Shown piece by piece: positions 33,431-45,789 of a stretch of DNA of 64,000 bases. A program made the position numbers and the translations under genes. A model generated the notes under the pieces. That model ran no database searches and was not told where the DNA came from. It saw only the letters and a list, made by a program, of their open reading frames with translations. Position 1 is the stretch's first letter. Each line of letters opens with the position of its first letter. The stretch is from Ignelater luminosus (taxonomy: Eukaryota > Arthropoda > Insecta > Coleoptera > Elateridae): positions 68,956 through 132,955 of the forward strand of contig VTPC01091231.1 of the NCBI GenBank assembly GCA_011009095.1, read 5' to 3'.

Positions 33431-35021
33431 TCACTTATAACAGTTTTCTCGCTTTTCTAGGCACTGAATGAGTAAATCCGATCCATTAATAGATTTTATT
33501 TGCCTTGGAAAATGGTCTGCATTATATTCAACTGTCACCCAATCTCCAACATTTAGAGATGCGAGGTCTAGATTTCCTTCTTCTGGCTCCTCCTTGTTAC
33601 TGCTTTTTCCTCCCCGGCCAATTTTAGAATTTTCACTATTACCGCTAAAACTGTCCTCCTCTTCGGAAGAAGATTTCGCTTCAAATAACCTCCGCTTAAT
33701 CGGCATCTTCTTTTTCTTTTTTCCTCAATTGCCATCTTCTCAGGTGTATCAGTGGCAGTCATAAACCTTCCTTTTGGACATCCACGATTTGACTCCTTTC
33801 GTGCCTGTCCTTTTGGATATGGACGTTATGTCTTCAGGTGAAACTAGGCATAGCATCGTGTTTTCCAAGCTAAGTTGAGCTGGAATGGCAGCGGTTGAAG
33901 TCTCATCCATCGGAAAGTTGCCTTTTTGAGGGCTAACTGGTGTCACTTGAGCAGAGTGATTGGTTGTTCTGACAGCAGCACTAGTGGATGCTACAGGATG
34001 AGTCTCACGGTCGGAAACAAAAGAGGACATAAAGTCAATGTCCTTAAATATGTCGGAGTCAAAAGGTGAAATTCCAATTGCACGGAAACCTGATTTTATG
34101 TTTTGAGAAGAAGCAACTCTGTCCCATGCCAAGCTACAAATCCTAGACAATGCAAAAATTTCCATGGTTTGATTTGAGTTTTTCAATAATCAGGAATCAA
34201 TACCGCTGGCAACAAATTTTTTGAAGGGGCCGAAAACAGACTAGGGGCTGCAGCTTGTTAGACGTGTGGGGTGGTAAGGTTAACATCGCAATTCCATTTT
34301 CTTTCGCAAAGTCAAGAGCTTCGAGTCAAGGTGTGACTCATGATTGTCCATAATAAGTAAAACGGGGTGGTCTTTAGTGCAAGGCGTGTTTTATTGGAAA
34401 AAGGTGAGTACTTGAAGGTAAGTTCCCGAGGTTATCCAAACACCTATATGCACAAGCGCCAATGAGCCTGGGGAAGCACTCGGTTTGCGTCGCACCTGAC
34501 CCTTGGAAAAAGCCAAATGGACGGAAGGGCATTACCAATGACGGAAATTTTCTCGACTTTTGGCTCCAAGACTTGCTTCAGTTTGTCGAAAAAAACTCCA
34601 ACATTGTTCTAGCTAATCTGGGTGACTGTGGTGTTCGAATTGAAAGTGATTGGTGTCTTTTGATAAACGCGGTCAGCCAACTTTTCCCAGCCATTTTACA
34701 TTCGGTCCAGGACTTGGGAACTTGCAGCTTGCTGGCAAACTCATAAAACATGGACGAACATTTTAGGATGTATTCCATCAAGGAAGTTTGCATTTCTGCT
34801 GGAAATACTGCAAATTTTTTGAAATAAGGGCTAATGCGACTTTATCGATGCCGTCTTCTCGGGCTCACTTCACTAAGTAGGCCAAGCGAGATTTCTTCTC
34901 TCCAAACTTTTTAGCGGCGTCTCTTATTGATAGTTTGTTTTGTAACACTGCTGCGATAGCTTTACGGGTATTTGTCGAGTCCCACTCTAAGGCAGTGGTT
35001 CTCTTATATGTAGCTGACATC
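33431..35021 (-). pseudogene. Tigger/pogo-like transposase relic with catalytic core deletion
   Basis: The minus strand starts at an ATG at 35021 (MSATYKRTTALEWD). It runs through a psq-type helix-turn-helix (VLQNKLSIRDAAKKFG) and a CENPB-type DNA-binding segment (SWLTAFIKRHQSLSIRTP, 34700-34640). After a deletion that removed the M-x-DETG block, it continues with the second catalytic block (LLIMDNHESHLDS, near 34360), TLPPHTSNKLQPL, and the C-terminal domain (SGFRAIGISPFDSDIF, near 34090). The tail at 33762-33431 is acidic with GDWVTVEYN. Frameshifts and stops occur throughout. It differs from the copy at 388-1984 and looks like a separate subfamily. Confidence 0.85.
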
Positions 35022-36150
35022 TAAAACCACATAAAGTGAGGGTACAACTGAGCGTCTGGTAACAGAAGCAGGTTACCCTAACATTGAAAGAGTGCAAGAT
35101 ATGAACATTTCCAATGCCTCCCAGTGTCTAAAGTTTCCTAGGTCTCCTCCGGTCTCCCCTATATAAAAACATCTTTCAACTTAGCTGATAAATGGTCAAG
35201 ACATGCATGCGATAGTTAAGCAAACTAGCGACTACAAAAACTTTTTCAAAATTCAAATTTCTGTAGACCTCTAGTTGATTTTCTTAATAATTAGTTCATG
35301 GGTATCCAAGGTGGTGAACATTGTCAAACGTTTCCTTTTTGAGCCGTTCTAAACTTTATTGAGTTACTCAAATTTCATTTAAAGAAATGTCGAATTTTGA
35401 TGCTGAGTTTCTAAAGAAATCTGTTTGAGTCTGCGAGTCTTCTCGAGTAATGAGATCTATTTTAACCTAAGATTTTAAAAAGCTTCTCCAAAATGTAAAA
35501 CCTTCATCATCCGATTGTAGCTAAAGAGTTCTCTATTATTCCCCTTTTCTCTCTTGAATAAATTTTATTTACAGGGATCGTGATCTCTACACATGGTCAG
35601 CTCTCTAGAATGTCGCGTTTCTTTAACTTTTCTTACAGCACTATTAAAGGAGGTTACGTTCAGTTTGTTGAAGATCTGGTCTTATTTTTTCATTTTACTA
35701 TTTTCCTGGAGATTAATCAACCTTTTCTCATCTAGAATTTTGGTTTGCTAACCGAACTAAGTGCCGTTAATCTTCAAAGCTTTGTTCCAAGCGCAAATTA
35801 GTATTAATACGCAGATGCATCAGCAAAAAACACTCAACCTTTGAGAACAATTTTTGCTAGTATATCACTTGATATAGTTCAAAATCATACCTGGTTAATA
35901 ATGAGATTAATGGAGTTAATTAAGTTTATCAAAAACGAAAGATTCTGAAAAATTACCTAGTATTTTGGAAATTAATCGTTTCTTGATTCCTTTTAATCTA
36001 TTACATGGAAAACTAAAATATCTTCAATCGAATGGACGTATCTTAATTCAGTGGAATTGCAAAAAATGCTTGGATTTTTAAAAGAGTTAGAACACGTTTA
36101 ATCAATTCAACCAAGTTGAATAGATAACACTGTTAATTATAATGTAAATA
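35022..36150. other. Upstream region of the LRR gene
   Basis: AT-rich DNA with no ORF of note. A small inverted repeat GGTAAC/GTTACC lies near 35058-35077, just upstream of the Tigger start. No transposon was recognised between 35100 and 36150. Confidence 0.4.
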
Positions 36151-36159
36151 TTTAAATTT

Positions 36160-36298
36160 CGCGCTTATAAAACAACTTGACGTAAAAAATATCTAGACGA
36201 TTACTTGTTGATAACCTACATGGGGCCGTCTGTTGATTTCACATATAATCCACGAGGTTCTTCTCCGAGCGAAGTGTTATAATTTGCTGAAGAAAAAC
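36160..36298 (+). promoter_or_regulatory. Probable promoter and 5' UTR of the LRR gene
   Basis: TATAAAA at 36166-36172 and TATAATC near 36243 are possible TATA boxes, and a GATA-type site (TTGATAAC) lies at 36208. The start site cannot be fixed. The context before the ATG (GAAAAAC-ATG) is a good insect start context. Confidence 0.4.
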
Positions 36299-36348
36299 AT
36301 GAATTTTATAGTTGTTAGTTGTGTTCTGTTCACCCTAGTTAAATCAGT
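36299..36348 (+). CDS. Secreted LRR protein, exon 1 (signal peptide)
   Basis: The ATG at 36299 opens 16 codons plus two bases, giving MNFIVVSCVLFTLVKS and part of V17. This is a compact hydrophobic signal peptide with likely cleavage around residues 16-17. It ends at a strong donor (CAGT|GTAAGT, GT at 36349-36350). The two leftover bases need one base from the next exon. Exon 2 at 42433 supplies exactly that and enters the long LRR frame, which is the main evidence that the two exons belong together. Without exon 2 the frame would run into a TAA that overlaps the donor. Confidence 0.75.
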
Positions 36349-39300
36349 GTAAGTGCATACTCTAGTTTATGTAATCCTATCTTATCTTGTGTATCTTTTC
36401 GCCGCAAGAAAACCTAAAAAACGGCACGTTACGAACGGAGGTGGTTTTTTCCTCATTTTAATGGCGAGTAGTGTCCGCATATTATTATAAATTAACACGA
36501 ATTAAGATAATTGACAAATTGGATTATGTAATTAATTTAATCGGAATTTTATGAAAACTGTGTAAATAGAACCGTTATTTATGAGTTTTTAACAGATAAA
36601 TCTTGCTGTAATTTATAGGTTATGCCGAAAGAATTTTACTAATAACGCTTGAATTAGCGGGCAATTTTCTATTTTTATAACTGTTTATCTGTTCCGATAA
36701 GAGTGTATTCTGAACCTATTTATAATATTTTCAAATTACAACGTGTGTACAACTTGGAGAACGTTAAAATGTTAATAAACATCAACAAAATTTTTTGTAA
36801 AGAAATCTTGATACAGTTATTACGATTTAATTTCTGTTAAAAAAGAAATTTTGAAATCAGTTTTTTCAAATAGAAATTCGTATTAAAGAAATGTTGCTAT
36901 GAAAGAATTGTTAAAAATAAACTTAAATTTGTTGACATCTTTTGTGTTAATTTTATTTTTTGAATAAAACAATAATTAAACGATTATCAGTAAAGTTTCC
37001 CTATGTTAAAAATGATTTTTCAATAACCAACGCCATATTGAGATAAATAGGTTAAGTTCTCTAAGAATTTTACATCAATATTAATTTTGTTAATTCAATG
37101 AAAGTCAACATTTTTAAGTACACCCTTAATCTTTGGTAATTAAGATAATTCGATTTGTACTAGTATGGATCTTGTCCCTACCAGCTATTACCTATGTATT
37201 ACAAAGTTTATGTAAAGACTTTCTTTTAAGTAAAAAGCTAAATTGTGTATATTGTAAACACTTTTCCATAAAATACCCGTGGTAGATCTAATTAAAGGCA
37301 CAGCTCGTCTCGACATGCCCACCACGCAGTCTGTTACCGCACTAAAACTCTCATTTTCTTGTTCATTTCCTTGTCAGAAAATATTAGAAAAAAATGGTCG
37401 CGTTTGATAGAAACACAGCTGACCTTTTTAGAGAGAATCACTTCGAGAGCCTCCAGACTCAGAATTCCATATTAGATATTCTGTGTTGAATATTTGAAGG
37501 ATTCAGAAAATCTTCAGGAAACCTTTTCGGTTTTTGCTCGGTTGCTTAAATGATATAAACTTCTCAGTTTGAAGATTGAACTGACTATCAAAATTAAATT
37601 GAAGCTTATTCTGTTTCCCGCTCCAGCAAAATGGTCTTCTTTAGGAATCAATAGAAAAACTGCAAACTGTAGAATGTGAAAACCACAACAAGGGAACAAG
37701 GACTTTGAGTCACTCTCTGACCTGAAGAACAAAGGGAGGCTTTCTCAGCAGGTGCAGTAGATCCTACGGATGTTTGAGTTTCTCTTCTCACTCGGCAATC
37801 TGCATCCAATATTTCTTGGGAATCTCTTTCGTTTTTCCCTATTTAGATAGTACATTGCTTTAATGTAACAATTCATGCTTGGACTATCCTCTTTACTATC
37901 GGGCAAATTCTGCATCCAACCAATCTTGCATTGACTTCCTGATGTAACTCGTCGTCTCTCTTTTATTTGGAGTTAAATGTTTTCATCGTGTATTCATTGA
38001 AAATGGGCAGAAATCTGAATTATGTTTCAAAGAGTTAGTCTTTTTTACTCTGGAGAGGAAAATCAATTCACTTTTAAGACTACGAAAATCGTAATCCTCA
38101 AATAAATTCGAAACAGAACAGGACAGTAATTTATGAAGAAGTGTTAATCATGCAAATAATTAAATTAAAAGATAGCCAAACCAACAACAATAATTACGCT
38201 ATTGGCAAACCGCATTACATAATTGCGTCAGTTGTGTTGCTGTTTCATTAACTTTCTACAATGCAAAAGCATATATAAAAGTAAGATTAGGGCATTCTGA
38301 TCATACTACATCACCAACCACCGCAATCTTCTTTCTGAAGATCCTAGTACTTAGGGACGCTATCATACCTGTCTAAAACTAAACTATCGTTTTGTCTATT
38401 TTATGATTCGTCATGCCCCGGTTTGTAGAGATACTGCCAAGAGAAGAAAACTCATCTCGTTTTATTCCACCATTATAGCAAGGCCGTTTTAGAATTTCAA
38501 AAATAGTAGAGGTCGATGCATGACGTGAATTAGAGTAAGTCACAATAGATCACGGCATGACTCATGTAAATGAACAAGGAAACAGATAATAGAAAAATGG
38601 ATGTGAACGTGACCCAAACCAAATAAGTTGTACGAGACCTTGTGTGCGTGTGAGATCATGACAATATCAATAATAATAAACAATAATCAAGGCGAGTCTC
38701 TCCAAAAGCAAAATAAAATATTGCTTGCAAGTTTCAGACCTGGAAAATGAAGACGTAGGGCTTAGCGTGTCAGAGCAAGAGGTGGCAGTTTTGAGCAAGT
38801 ATGCGTATAATTAGACATAAAGAAGAATTGTAAATAGCAAAGAAATAATGAGAAGTATTAAAAACTTTCTTCAACTCAAACACGAAAATGTACTAACCCA
38901 CGGCATCCTCGTGAGCCATGGTTACGTGGGGATTTCGTGGCTCATGGAAATCTGAATGAGTATGAGTGGATTCTAACTCAGAGGATCCTTTTCAGCCAAA
39001 TTCTATAAAGGGCGAAGATAAGGAGAAGACAAGAAGTAATTAGATTGCACAGAAATCACTATTTCGAGATCGAGATCGAACTTCTGATCTCCCGAATGCA
39101 TAGACAGATAAAAACCTTGGTGTTGAGGAATGCATTCCAACGTATCCTTCTTAGGAGGCTTGCAATGCGACTGGGAGCCTTCTGTTAAACGCTAATTCTA
39201 ATTTTTGTAACTGTATAAAGCAGGCAGTCCATCTAAGCTTTGTAAACGTACTTAGGTATACTCGATATCAACAGTTTCAAATCTAAAATCATGCACTTAG

Positions 39301-42300
39301 TTTGTGGTTGGTATTGTACTTCCTACTTGTGCTTCGAATAAGAAGAAACTAGAATCTCAAATTTGATTCGATTCAATATTTTTTTCTTGACCTTTCTTCT
39401 TTACACGCTCTAAACATAAGATCATAGGTCAAACTGTCTTTGAGGAGGGTTAACTCATAATAATCAAATTGTGTAAACCGATTTCGAGAAAAGGGTTTAA
39501 ATAGTCTATAGGCTTGTAGTCATAACTGTTTTCTACTAATTCTCATTTTCTTTTTTCTCAAGACACATCCATCATGATTGGAGATACCGTGCGATTGAGG
39601 AAAGAATGAAGTCATGTATCAACGCCGTTAAGACAGCAGACAGCTCTGACGGTTGTGACTTGAGAGAGACTTCATAAATTTTAAATTGTTTGAAGATTTT
39701 CTTGGGGTTTGTTTCTGATTCCATATTTTAGAAGACTTTTTTAAAATTAATTTGGCTTTGGTGTTTTGCTGCCGAACTAGAGTGTCTAAGATGACAGTTT
39801 CACTATTCACGTTTCCTCCTGGCTTAACCTTTACGTTGATTCAATTACTTCTACAAAGCAATACAATGGACAACAATCATTACATCAATTACATTCAATT
39901 TAAAATGCACTTATCAATGAAACAATAAAGTTTCTTTTCTTAATTTTTAGCGCATTTACCTACTTCTGAAACCTCAGTGTGATCTCACTTTATTGCTTTC
40001 TAGATAGCCACTGTTCTTGTAGAAATATTGTCTCTGCGATCTGCAGCATTTTCTCCCAAAACTCTAGGAACAATAAAGAAGCTCAATGAAATTTGATGGT
40101 ACGTTTTTACATCTTGTACACTTTTCTGGCAAAAATAAAGGACCATCTGCATGGGAATACTCCGACTAGATATATTTTACTAAGCTGTAGGTTGCCTACA
40201 GTGTTGCACTGTCCTTACAGTTGTTATGTAGGGTTAATATGTAAACAAGGAAATTGGAAAAAGTACACATAACGTCTGTGACAGCATTTGAGCTCCTTGC
40301 CTAGTTTGCATTTCCAAGCTTAAGAAAGAAGTTTCATCATTTATTAGTAATTCTTCTTTGAGTTGCGAAAACATCTTTGAAAACCCACCAAACCCATACC
40401 AATGTTCTCCTAGTTTCACTCACGGTTAACTGGAAAGAATTCAAGAAGTTTTATTAAGGGTTCTTTCATTAGTTCAAAGACCAAAGTTTTTGTTGATTTT
40501 TCCTTGCTCCTTGCTCACAGATCGAGTGATTTAGTAAACATCAGTAACAACTAAGTAACTTACGCATTAATGCATTACTCTGTACTACTATAATTACTCA
40601 AATTTTTGGACGCTTTGCCATGCTGCTCCCAACAAAGTAATCAATTTGTGGCGGAAGAAGAATGCAGCTTTCATAACAATACAGTTTTTAGAAAGCTTAA
40701 GATTTCTTTGTTTGCTTCAAAGACTTCAAGATTATATGCTCAAGATTCTTATTTTGTATTGTTTTGAGCGTGTTTGATCTCCTCTCATTAATTACTGTTC
40801 ATTAAATTATTATTGTTTGAGTAGATTCTAGAAGCCCATTAAAGAACAATGCAGTTTCTCAAGGTTTAGATAAAACACTTGTTGGGAACTACGTTTGACT
40901 AGTCTCTCCCAAAATCTGAAGGTCAAAGTCCATCAGAACTCCTATAAGTTTCATTGTAACTTTCTAAGATACCATTTCTAAAGCTGCGCCTTTACCTTTG
41001 CGCCTTGTACCCTTCACCAAGAAGTATTAGAAAACCTTCAGGCCTATTAATGTAAGATTAACAGTAAGAAAGACTTCATTGATTCAATTACTCATCAAGC
41101 TAAACCGGTTCATAACAGGATGATGAATATTGAGAAGACCAAAATGGGTGTCCAATTCAAAGTTAGTTTGTTCAGTTTAATCATAATTTTCGATCACTTC
41201 CATCCCGTATCCCTTTCAAGTGGTTGAATAAAAAATAGAGAGAAAAAATCATTTTCAACAGTTCGTTCGTTCTGTGGCAAAAACACTCCTAACAACAACA
41301 ACAATCAATCCGGTAAGAAATCGGTTCAAGAGCAATAAAACAGATTCCATGCTTTGGTCTTATCAAAGTCTCAGTCAGAATTATATACCAAACCTTCATT
41401 TGATTACTTCAAGCATTTGTATTGCATTGAAGACAAATCCAGGGACCTTACCTGAAAATAGTTGTAAGATTGTTTTGGTTCCTGCCTCTAAACTCTCAAG
41501 ATATTGAACGATATCTAGTAAGCAGTATCTAGTGGTGTCTAGTTCACGTCATTTATTGGTCATCAGTTACATCGCGTTCCATTTAGAAAAACTTCAAAAT
41601 ATCACGCCGTCTCAGGATGTAATGATAGCCAATACAGAGCAAAATGAAGATAATTTGCACCGATACTTTTTTGCAATAAATTATCGACAACAATCCTTTT
41701 CACTTTGCAATGAAATGCACCAGTCACCACAGTACAGCACAGCATCGTACAATCCTTGTTTAAAACAATTGAATGTTTGAGAACGATACCAAAGTGTGAC
41801 CATTTGTTTCTGGCTATCATTTCTAATATCAGTTTCTATGCAAGACTTTGTGCGCATAGAGTATTTCTTTTGCATGTCTTAGGGTTAGTAGTTCAATGCT
41901 TCTACTGATAAAACAGTAACATCTTCCTGGAAAATTACTTTAATAGATTTGTTACCTTTAAGCGAAATAACGCAAGACGCAAGCTGTGTTCTAGCTAGTT
42001 GCATAATTTCAGTCTTTTGCATCCCGCGACCCCATTAACATTTACGACAAGTATAATTAAGTACAGTAAGACGAATGGGCACCTCCTCAGTTACGGGGTT
42101 ACACCCCAAGATTATTTCTACCTTATTGATGGTTAATGAGTTTCAGAGCTTTGATACCATACACCGGAATAAATAGTGAACCACCAAGTGTTCTTCTCTC
42201 TGCCAAAACTCTATTGAGGCCAGTTTTAATTAAGATAAACTATGAAGAATTAAAACTTCCTCAATGAAATGGCCATGAGCAAAGAAAATTCTTTTCTAAC

Positions 42301-42432
42301 AATTCTCGTACGTCAGTTTTTGCAATTTTGCAATTTATTAATATTCAATTATCAATTAACAATAAATTACATTTTACGTAAATAAATACATAAATCACAT
42401 ACATATGTACTTATATTAAACGTATGTTTCAG
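36349..42432 (+). other. Intron of the LRR gene (6,084 bp)
   Basis: It starts GTAAGT and ends TATGTTTCAG. Inside I see no coding exon and no complete transposon. It contains a TATATAAAAG at 38272-38281, followed about 25 bp later by an initiator-like GCATTCTG. That could be an internal promoter, but no matching ORF follows beyond a 24-codon frame from 38402. The small ORFs at 37514-37732, 39628-39810, 40234-40419 and 41274-41780 have no recognisable domains. An extra small exon in phase cannot be excluded. Confidence 0.6.
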
Positions 42433-43375
42433 AAATTTATCAGCAGTTACACCATTCAGTTCAACCACACCGCCGTCAGCTGATTTATCAGCAATTACTG
42501 AATTAAGAAAAACAACAAAGTTATCATCATTTCCTGAACTGACAATGACGTATGATTCCGTCATGCCTGAATTAATAATCTACCAAACAACAACAGAATC
42601 GACAGCAACTTCAATACGAATATCAAGCAGGCGATGTTGTAGTTCCACAGAATTGCTTAAACAACGTAAGAGAAATTTAATAAAAATGTATATGGGACTC
42701 GAAGGCATTCCAGAAGGGTATCCAGAAGTTCACACCTTGAATCTGGGTTACAATAATATCGACCAACTCTCTGCGTTCGTCTTTTGGAACAACAGTTATA
42801 CAGGTGTGCGCAAGCTTTATTTACAACAAAACAGAATACATCATGTAAGTGTGAACGCGTTTAAAGGAATACGACAAGTAAGACAGATAGATTTATCCGA
42901 TAACCTGATAACAGATTTCGATCCTTACACGTTTAAATCAAACAACCGATTGCAAAAATTAATCGTGATGAACAATCTTATAACGTTTAATCGCCTGCAA
43001 ACATTTTTATTATCGCATTCGATTGAATATTTGGTGTTGTCAAATAATAAAATCGATCAGATCTACGAAATGACCTTCCTTGGTGTACCTAACCTAAAGA
43101 GTTTAGTTTTAAACGATAACGAGATTTTCGGTGTATCGCCGAACAGTTTCAGGACACTCGATAAGTTGCATTATTTATCTTTGGCAAACACAGGTGTTCA
43201 TCGTTTGGGAGAGTCCATGTTTTCCCGAATACCAAGGACTCTAAATATAGAAGGAACACCTTTAGGTTTAAGATTCGAACCGCCGCTCAAGAAAGTGACA
43301 GGCGAATCGGTCGCCAGATTATTGAGTCTTTCAAGGTTAATGTTAGAAGAGAATTATTTCGATAATCCAAATTAG
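42433..43375 (+). CDS. Secreted leucine-rich-repeat protein, exon 2
   Basis: The acceptor TGTTTCAG precedes 42433. One base completes V17, then 313 codons run to TAG at 43373-43375, for 330 residues in total. Residues 18-84 are Ser/Thr/Pro-rich, mucin-like, with an NLS sequon at residue 18. Residues 116-294 hold about seven LRRs of 22-25 residues (LNLGYNNI, LYLQQNRI, IDLSDNLI, LIVMNNLI, LVLSNNKI, LVLNDNEI, LSLANTGV). There is no transmembrane segment or GPI-like tail, so it is predicted to be extracellular. Oddly, the mature protein has only two cysteines (C85 and C86) and lacks the Cys-rich LRR caps usual in secreted LRR proteins. The frame is intact, unlike every transposon gene here. Its binding partner is unknown. 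An internal ATG at 42545 is a less likely start because it lacks the signal peptide. Confidence 0.85.
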
Positions 43376-43879
43376 TGTGTGTATAAAATCTAAAGATAGG
43401 TATGAAAGGAAGTACAAGAGTTGAAAGAAATGTGCGGAAGCTCTTCGAGAAAGAAGAATGGATATAGACTGAAAGATGGAGGTATTTTAGAAACTAGAAG
43501 AATTTGATTATTTGTCCTGTAGCATCTATGGGAGGTAATATGATATGAAGAGAATACTGTTCGATTTAGATTTATTCCATCGATGAGACTACATTATTTT
43601 TATTGTTAGCATTATAAGAGATTGAGGTTATGATATTTAATATTTACCTCACATTTAATTTTTTAAGAATGAATACTATTAAAAGAGGTAATTTAGATGG
43701 TGTAAAAGGGGAGGGCCAAATATGATTCAATGGTTTTGTAATATCTTGCCTTTTCTAGAAGAATTATTTATTTATCATGTGGCCTTGACATTGACCTAGC
43801 TTGGAATTTCTTAATCGATTGTGAAAAATGCGTTCTTGGTTTTAAGATTAAGATTTATGCGGGAATTTCAAAGAATAAA
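43376..43879 (+). other. Probable 3' UTR of the LRR gene
   Basis: The first canonical AATAAA after the stop codon lies at 43874-43879, giving a 3' UTR of about 0.5 kb. No other gene is seen in it. Confidence 0.5.
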
Positions 43880-45780
43880 TTAATTGAAGAGATAAATCAA
43901 ATCAATTTTATCTATCGCAAAGTTAAAATTTATCTTTGCTAATCCGAAGCAAAAGTTGCCCAATAACAAAAATAAAAGTAATCGAAATCTGGTTCGCAAC
44001 TTGGGAAACCAAAACAAAAAAAATCGTGTTTCTGAATCCTTGAACGAATAGAAATTATTTAATTTTGGCTTCTCGTTACTCCCTATCTCAAGTGGAATTC
44101 TATTTTGTGATTTCTGAAAAAAATTCAATCCGTTTTATGTTTCTTCACTGTTTTTGCTTTCACATGTTCTACTTTTTTAATTTGTATTTTATTTTTGCCA
44201 CTTTCCTCTTCTAGGTAGGAGGCCAGATCTCTTGGCAAATTATCCTTGATCCCAGTTTTCATCGGAAACAAACGATTCAAAACGACTTCTGTTCGAAAAA
44301 CCTTCTGCGTCGGCACCTTAGTTCAGTTCGAAACCTAACCATAGTGCTCCTCTTCTTTTAGATTGGAGAAGATAAACCACACCCAAAGATTTCCACTTGT
44401 TGTGACTCTGCTTCTGCTTCTATCTACTCTTTACTCATTTTTATAAGCAAATAATATCTCGGAAACAGCTTCTTATATAATTCTTACTCCATTAAGTCTC
44501 ATACTATACTATAAAGTTTTCAGAAGATCTAATTTCCTTAGAGTTTAATAAAATTAATAAGGAGTCCACATGAGTTACGTCACGTTTTTGATATCACAAC
44601 TAAACCTTCAGATAATAAGTATGGAAAGTACAGACCACCAAATGCTGTACTATCAAAACTATGTGCTGGGACAACCTTTGCTTTGGTATTGCGATTCTTT
44701 AAGAAATCATAAAACAAAGATTATTACAAGAAATCACACAAATACTAATAATAGGTCAATGTCTGTTCAGGTTAACGCTACAGACCAAAATCCAACTAAA
44801 TTTTTGGATAATCAAACCAAAGATAGAATTGTTTACTTGCCTTTTAATGAAAACAATTACTATCTGTTTATATACAACTGAATTAACTTTCAGGAAGTTA
44901 CCCAATTTAACAATCCTATTAAGAATCTCATTGTTGAATCTCCCTTGTATATTCAATCCAACGAGAAACATTTGGAAACATTCACAAGCACATTCCTTTT
45001 TCTTAAACGTTATTATTGCTAAATAAAAAAGTAATAATAAACACATAAGAAGTTTAATCAGTATTGTTAAATATTGCCTATGTAATATTATGACTATTTA
45101 AGAATGTTAAATAATTTTTGTCCTTTAAAAAATATGTACATAAATAGTATAAGAAAATATCGGTTAGTTTACGTTGAATGTTTATGTAAAGAATCATATT
45201 TAATGGCTTTTTAGATGACCTAAACGTTTTATTTACAATGGATTTTAGATTTGGCAGTTATCTTCTTAAGGCTCTCTTTATTTCTATGAAAAATTATCAA
45301 TTTTTTAAATTCAGACAACGTAATAAAAAAGCAATTGAATAGAATCGAATTTTATTGCTTTTTTTTATCGACACAATGTATAAGAGCATAAAAAATTAAT
45401 TTTGCATGCATGATAGTTTTAATGATGCACTTTTTTATTGCTTGAGCAATTTGCTGATTATAACGTTAATATTGCGAAGGCTGACGATGAGTTCTGAATT
45501 GAAATGAAAACAGAACTAAAAGGAAGTTTTCCATTTGCATTTTAGTCGTAGGTAACAAGTCATAAACTGTAAATGTTAGTGAATTGGTGCTAGTATAGGA
45601 GAAGTTAATTGTTCACACAGTTGGCCGTGATAAAACAAAAGAAACCTGTCTGTCTCATTTTGACCCGAACACTAATTAACTTTTGTTTAAGCAAACCTAA
45701 TCAACTACAAAGGTCATAAAGCAAAATACTCTCAAGGATTTTACCAACATCTTACCATCTAAGTATGATACAGACGTCAA
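43880..45780. other. Unassigned interval downstream of the LRR gene
   Basis: The ORFs at 43880-44128 and 44125-44316 (minus) and 44570-44881 (plus) have AT-driven composition and no recognisable motifs. The first contains a hydrophobic stretch (LLLFLLLGNFCFGLA). I would not call them genes. Confidence 0.4.
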
Positions 45781-45789
45781 TTTTTTTAA

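Noticed and set aside
44570-44881. 103-codon ORF near the LRR gene
   Set aside because: AT-driven composition (Asn, Tyr, Ile), no domain and no splice context. A 96-codon ORF overlaps it on the other strand.
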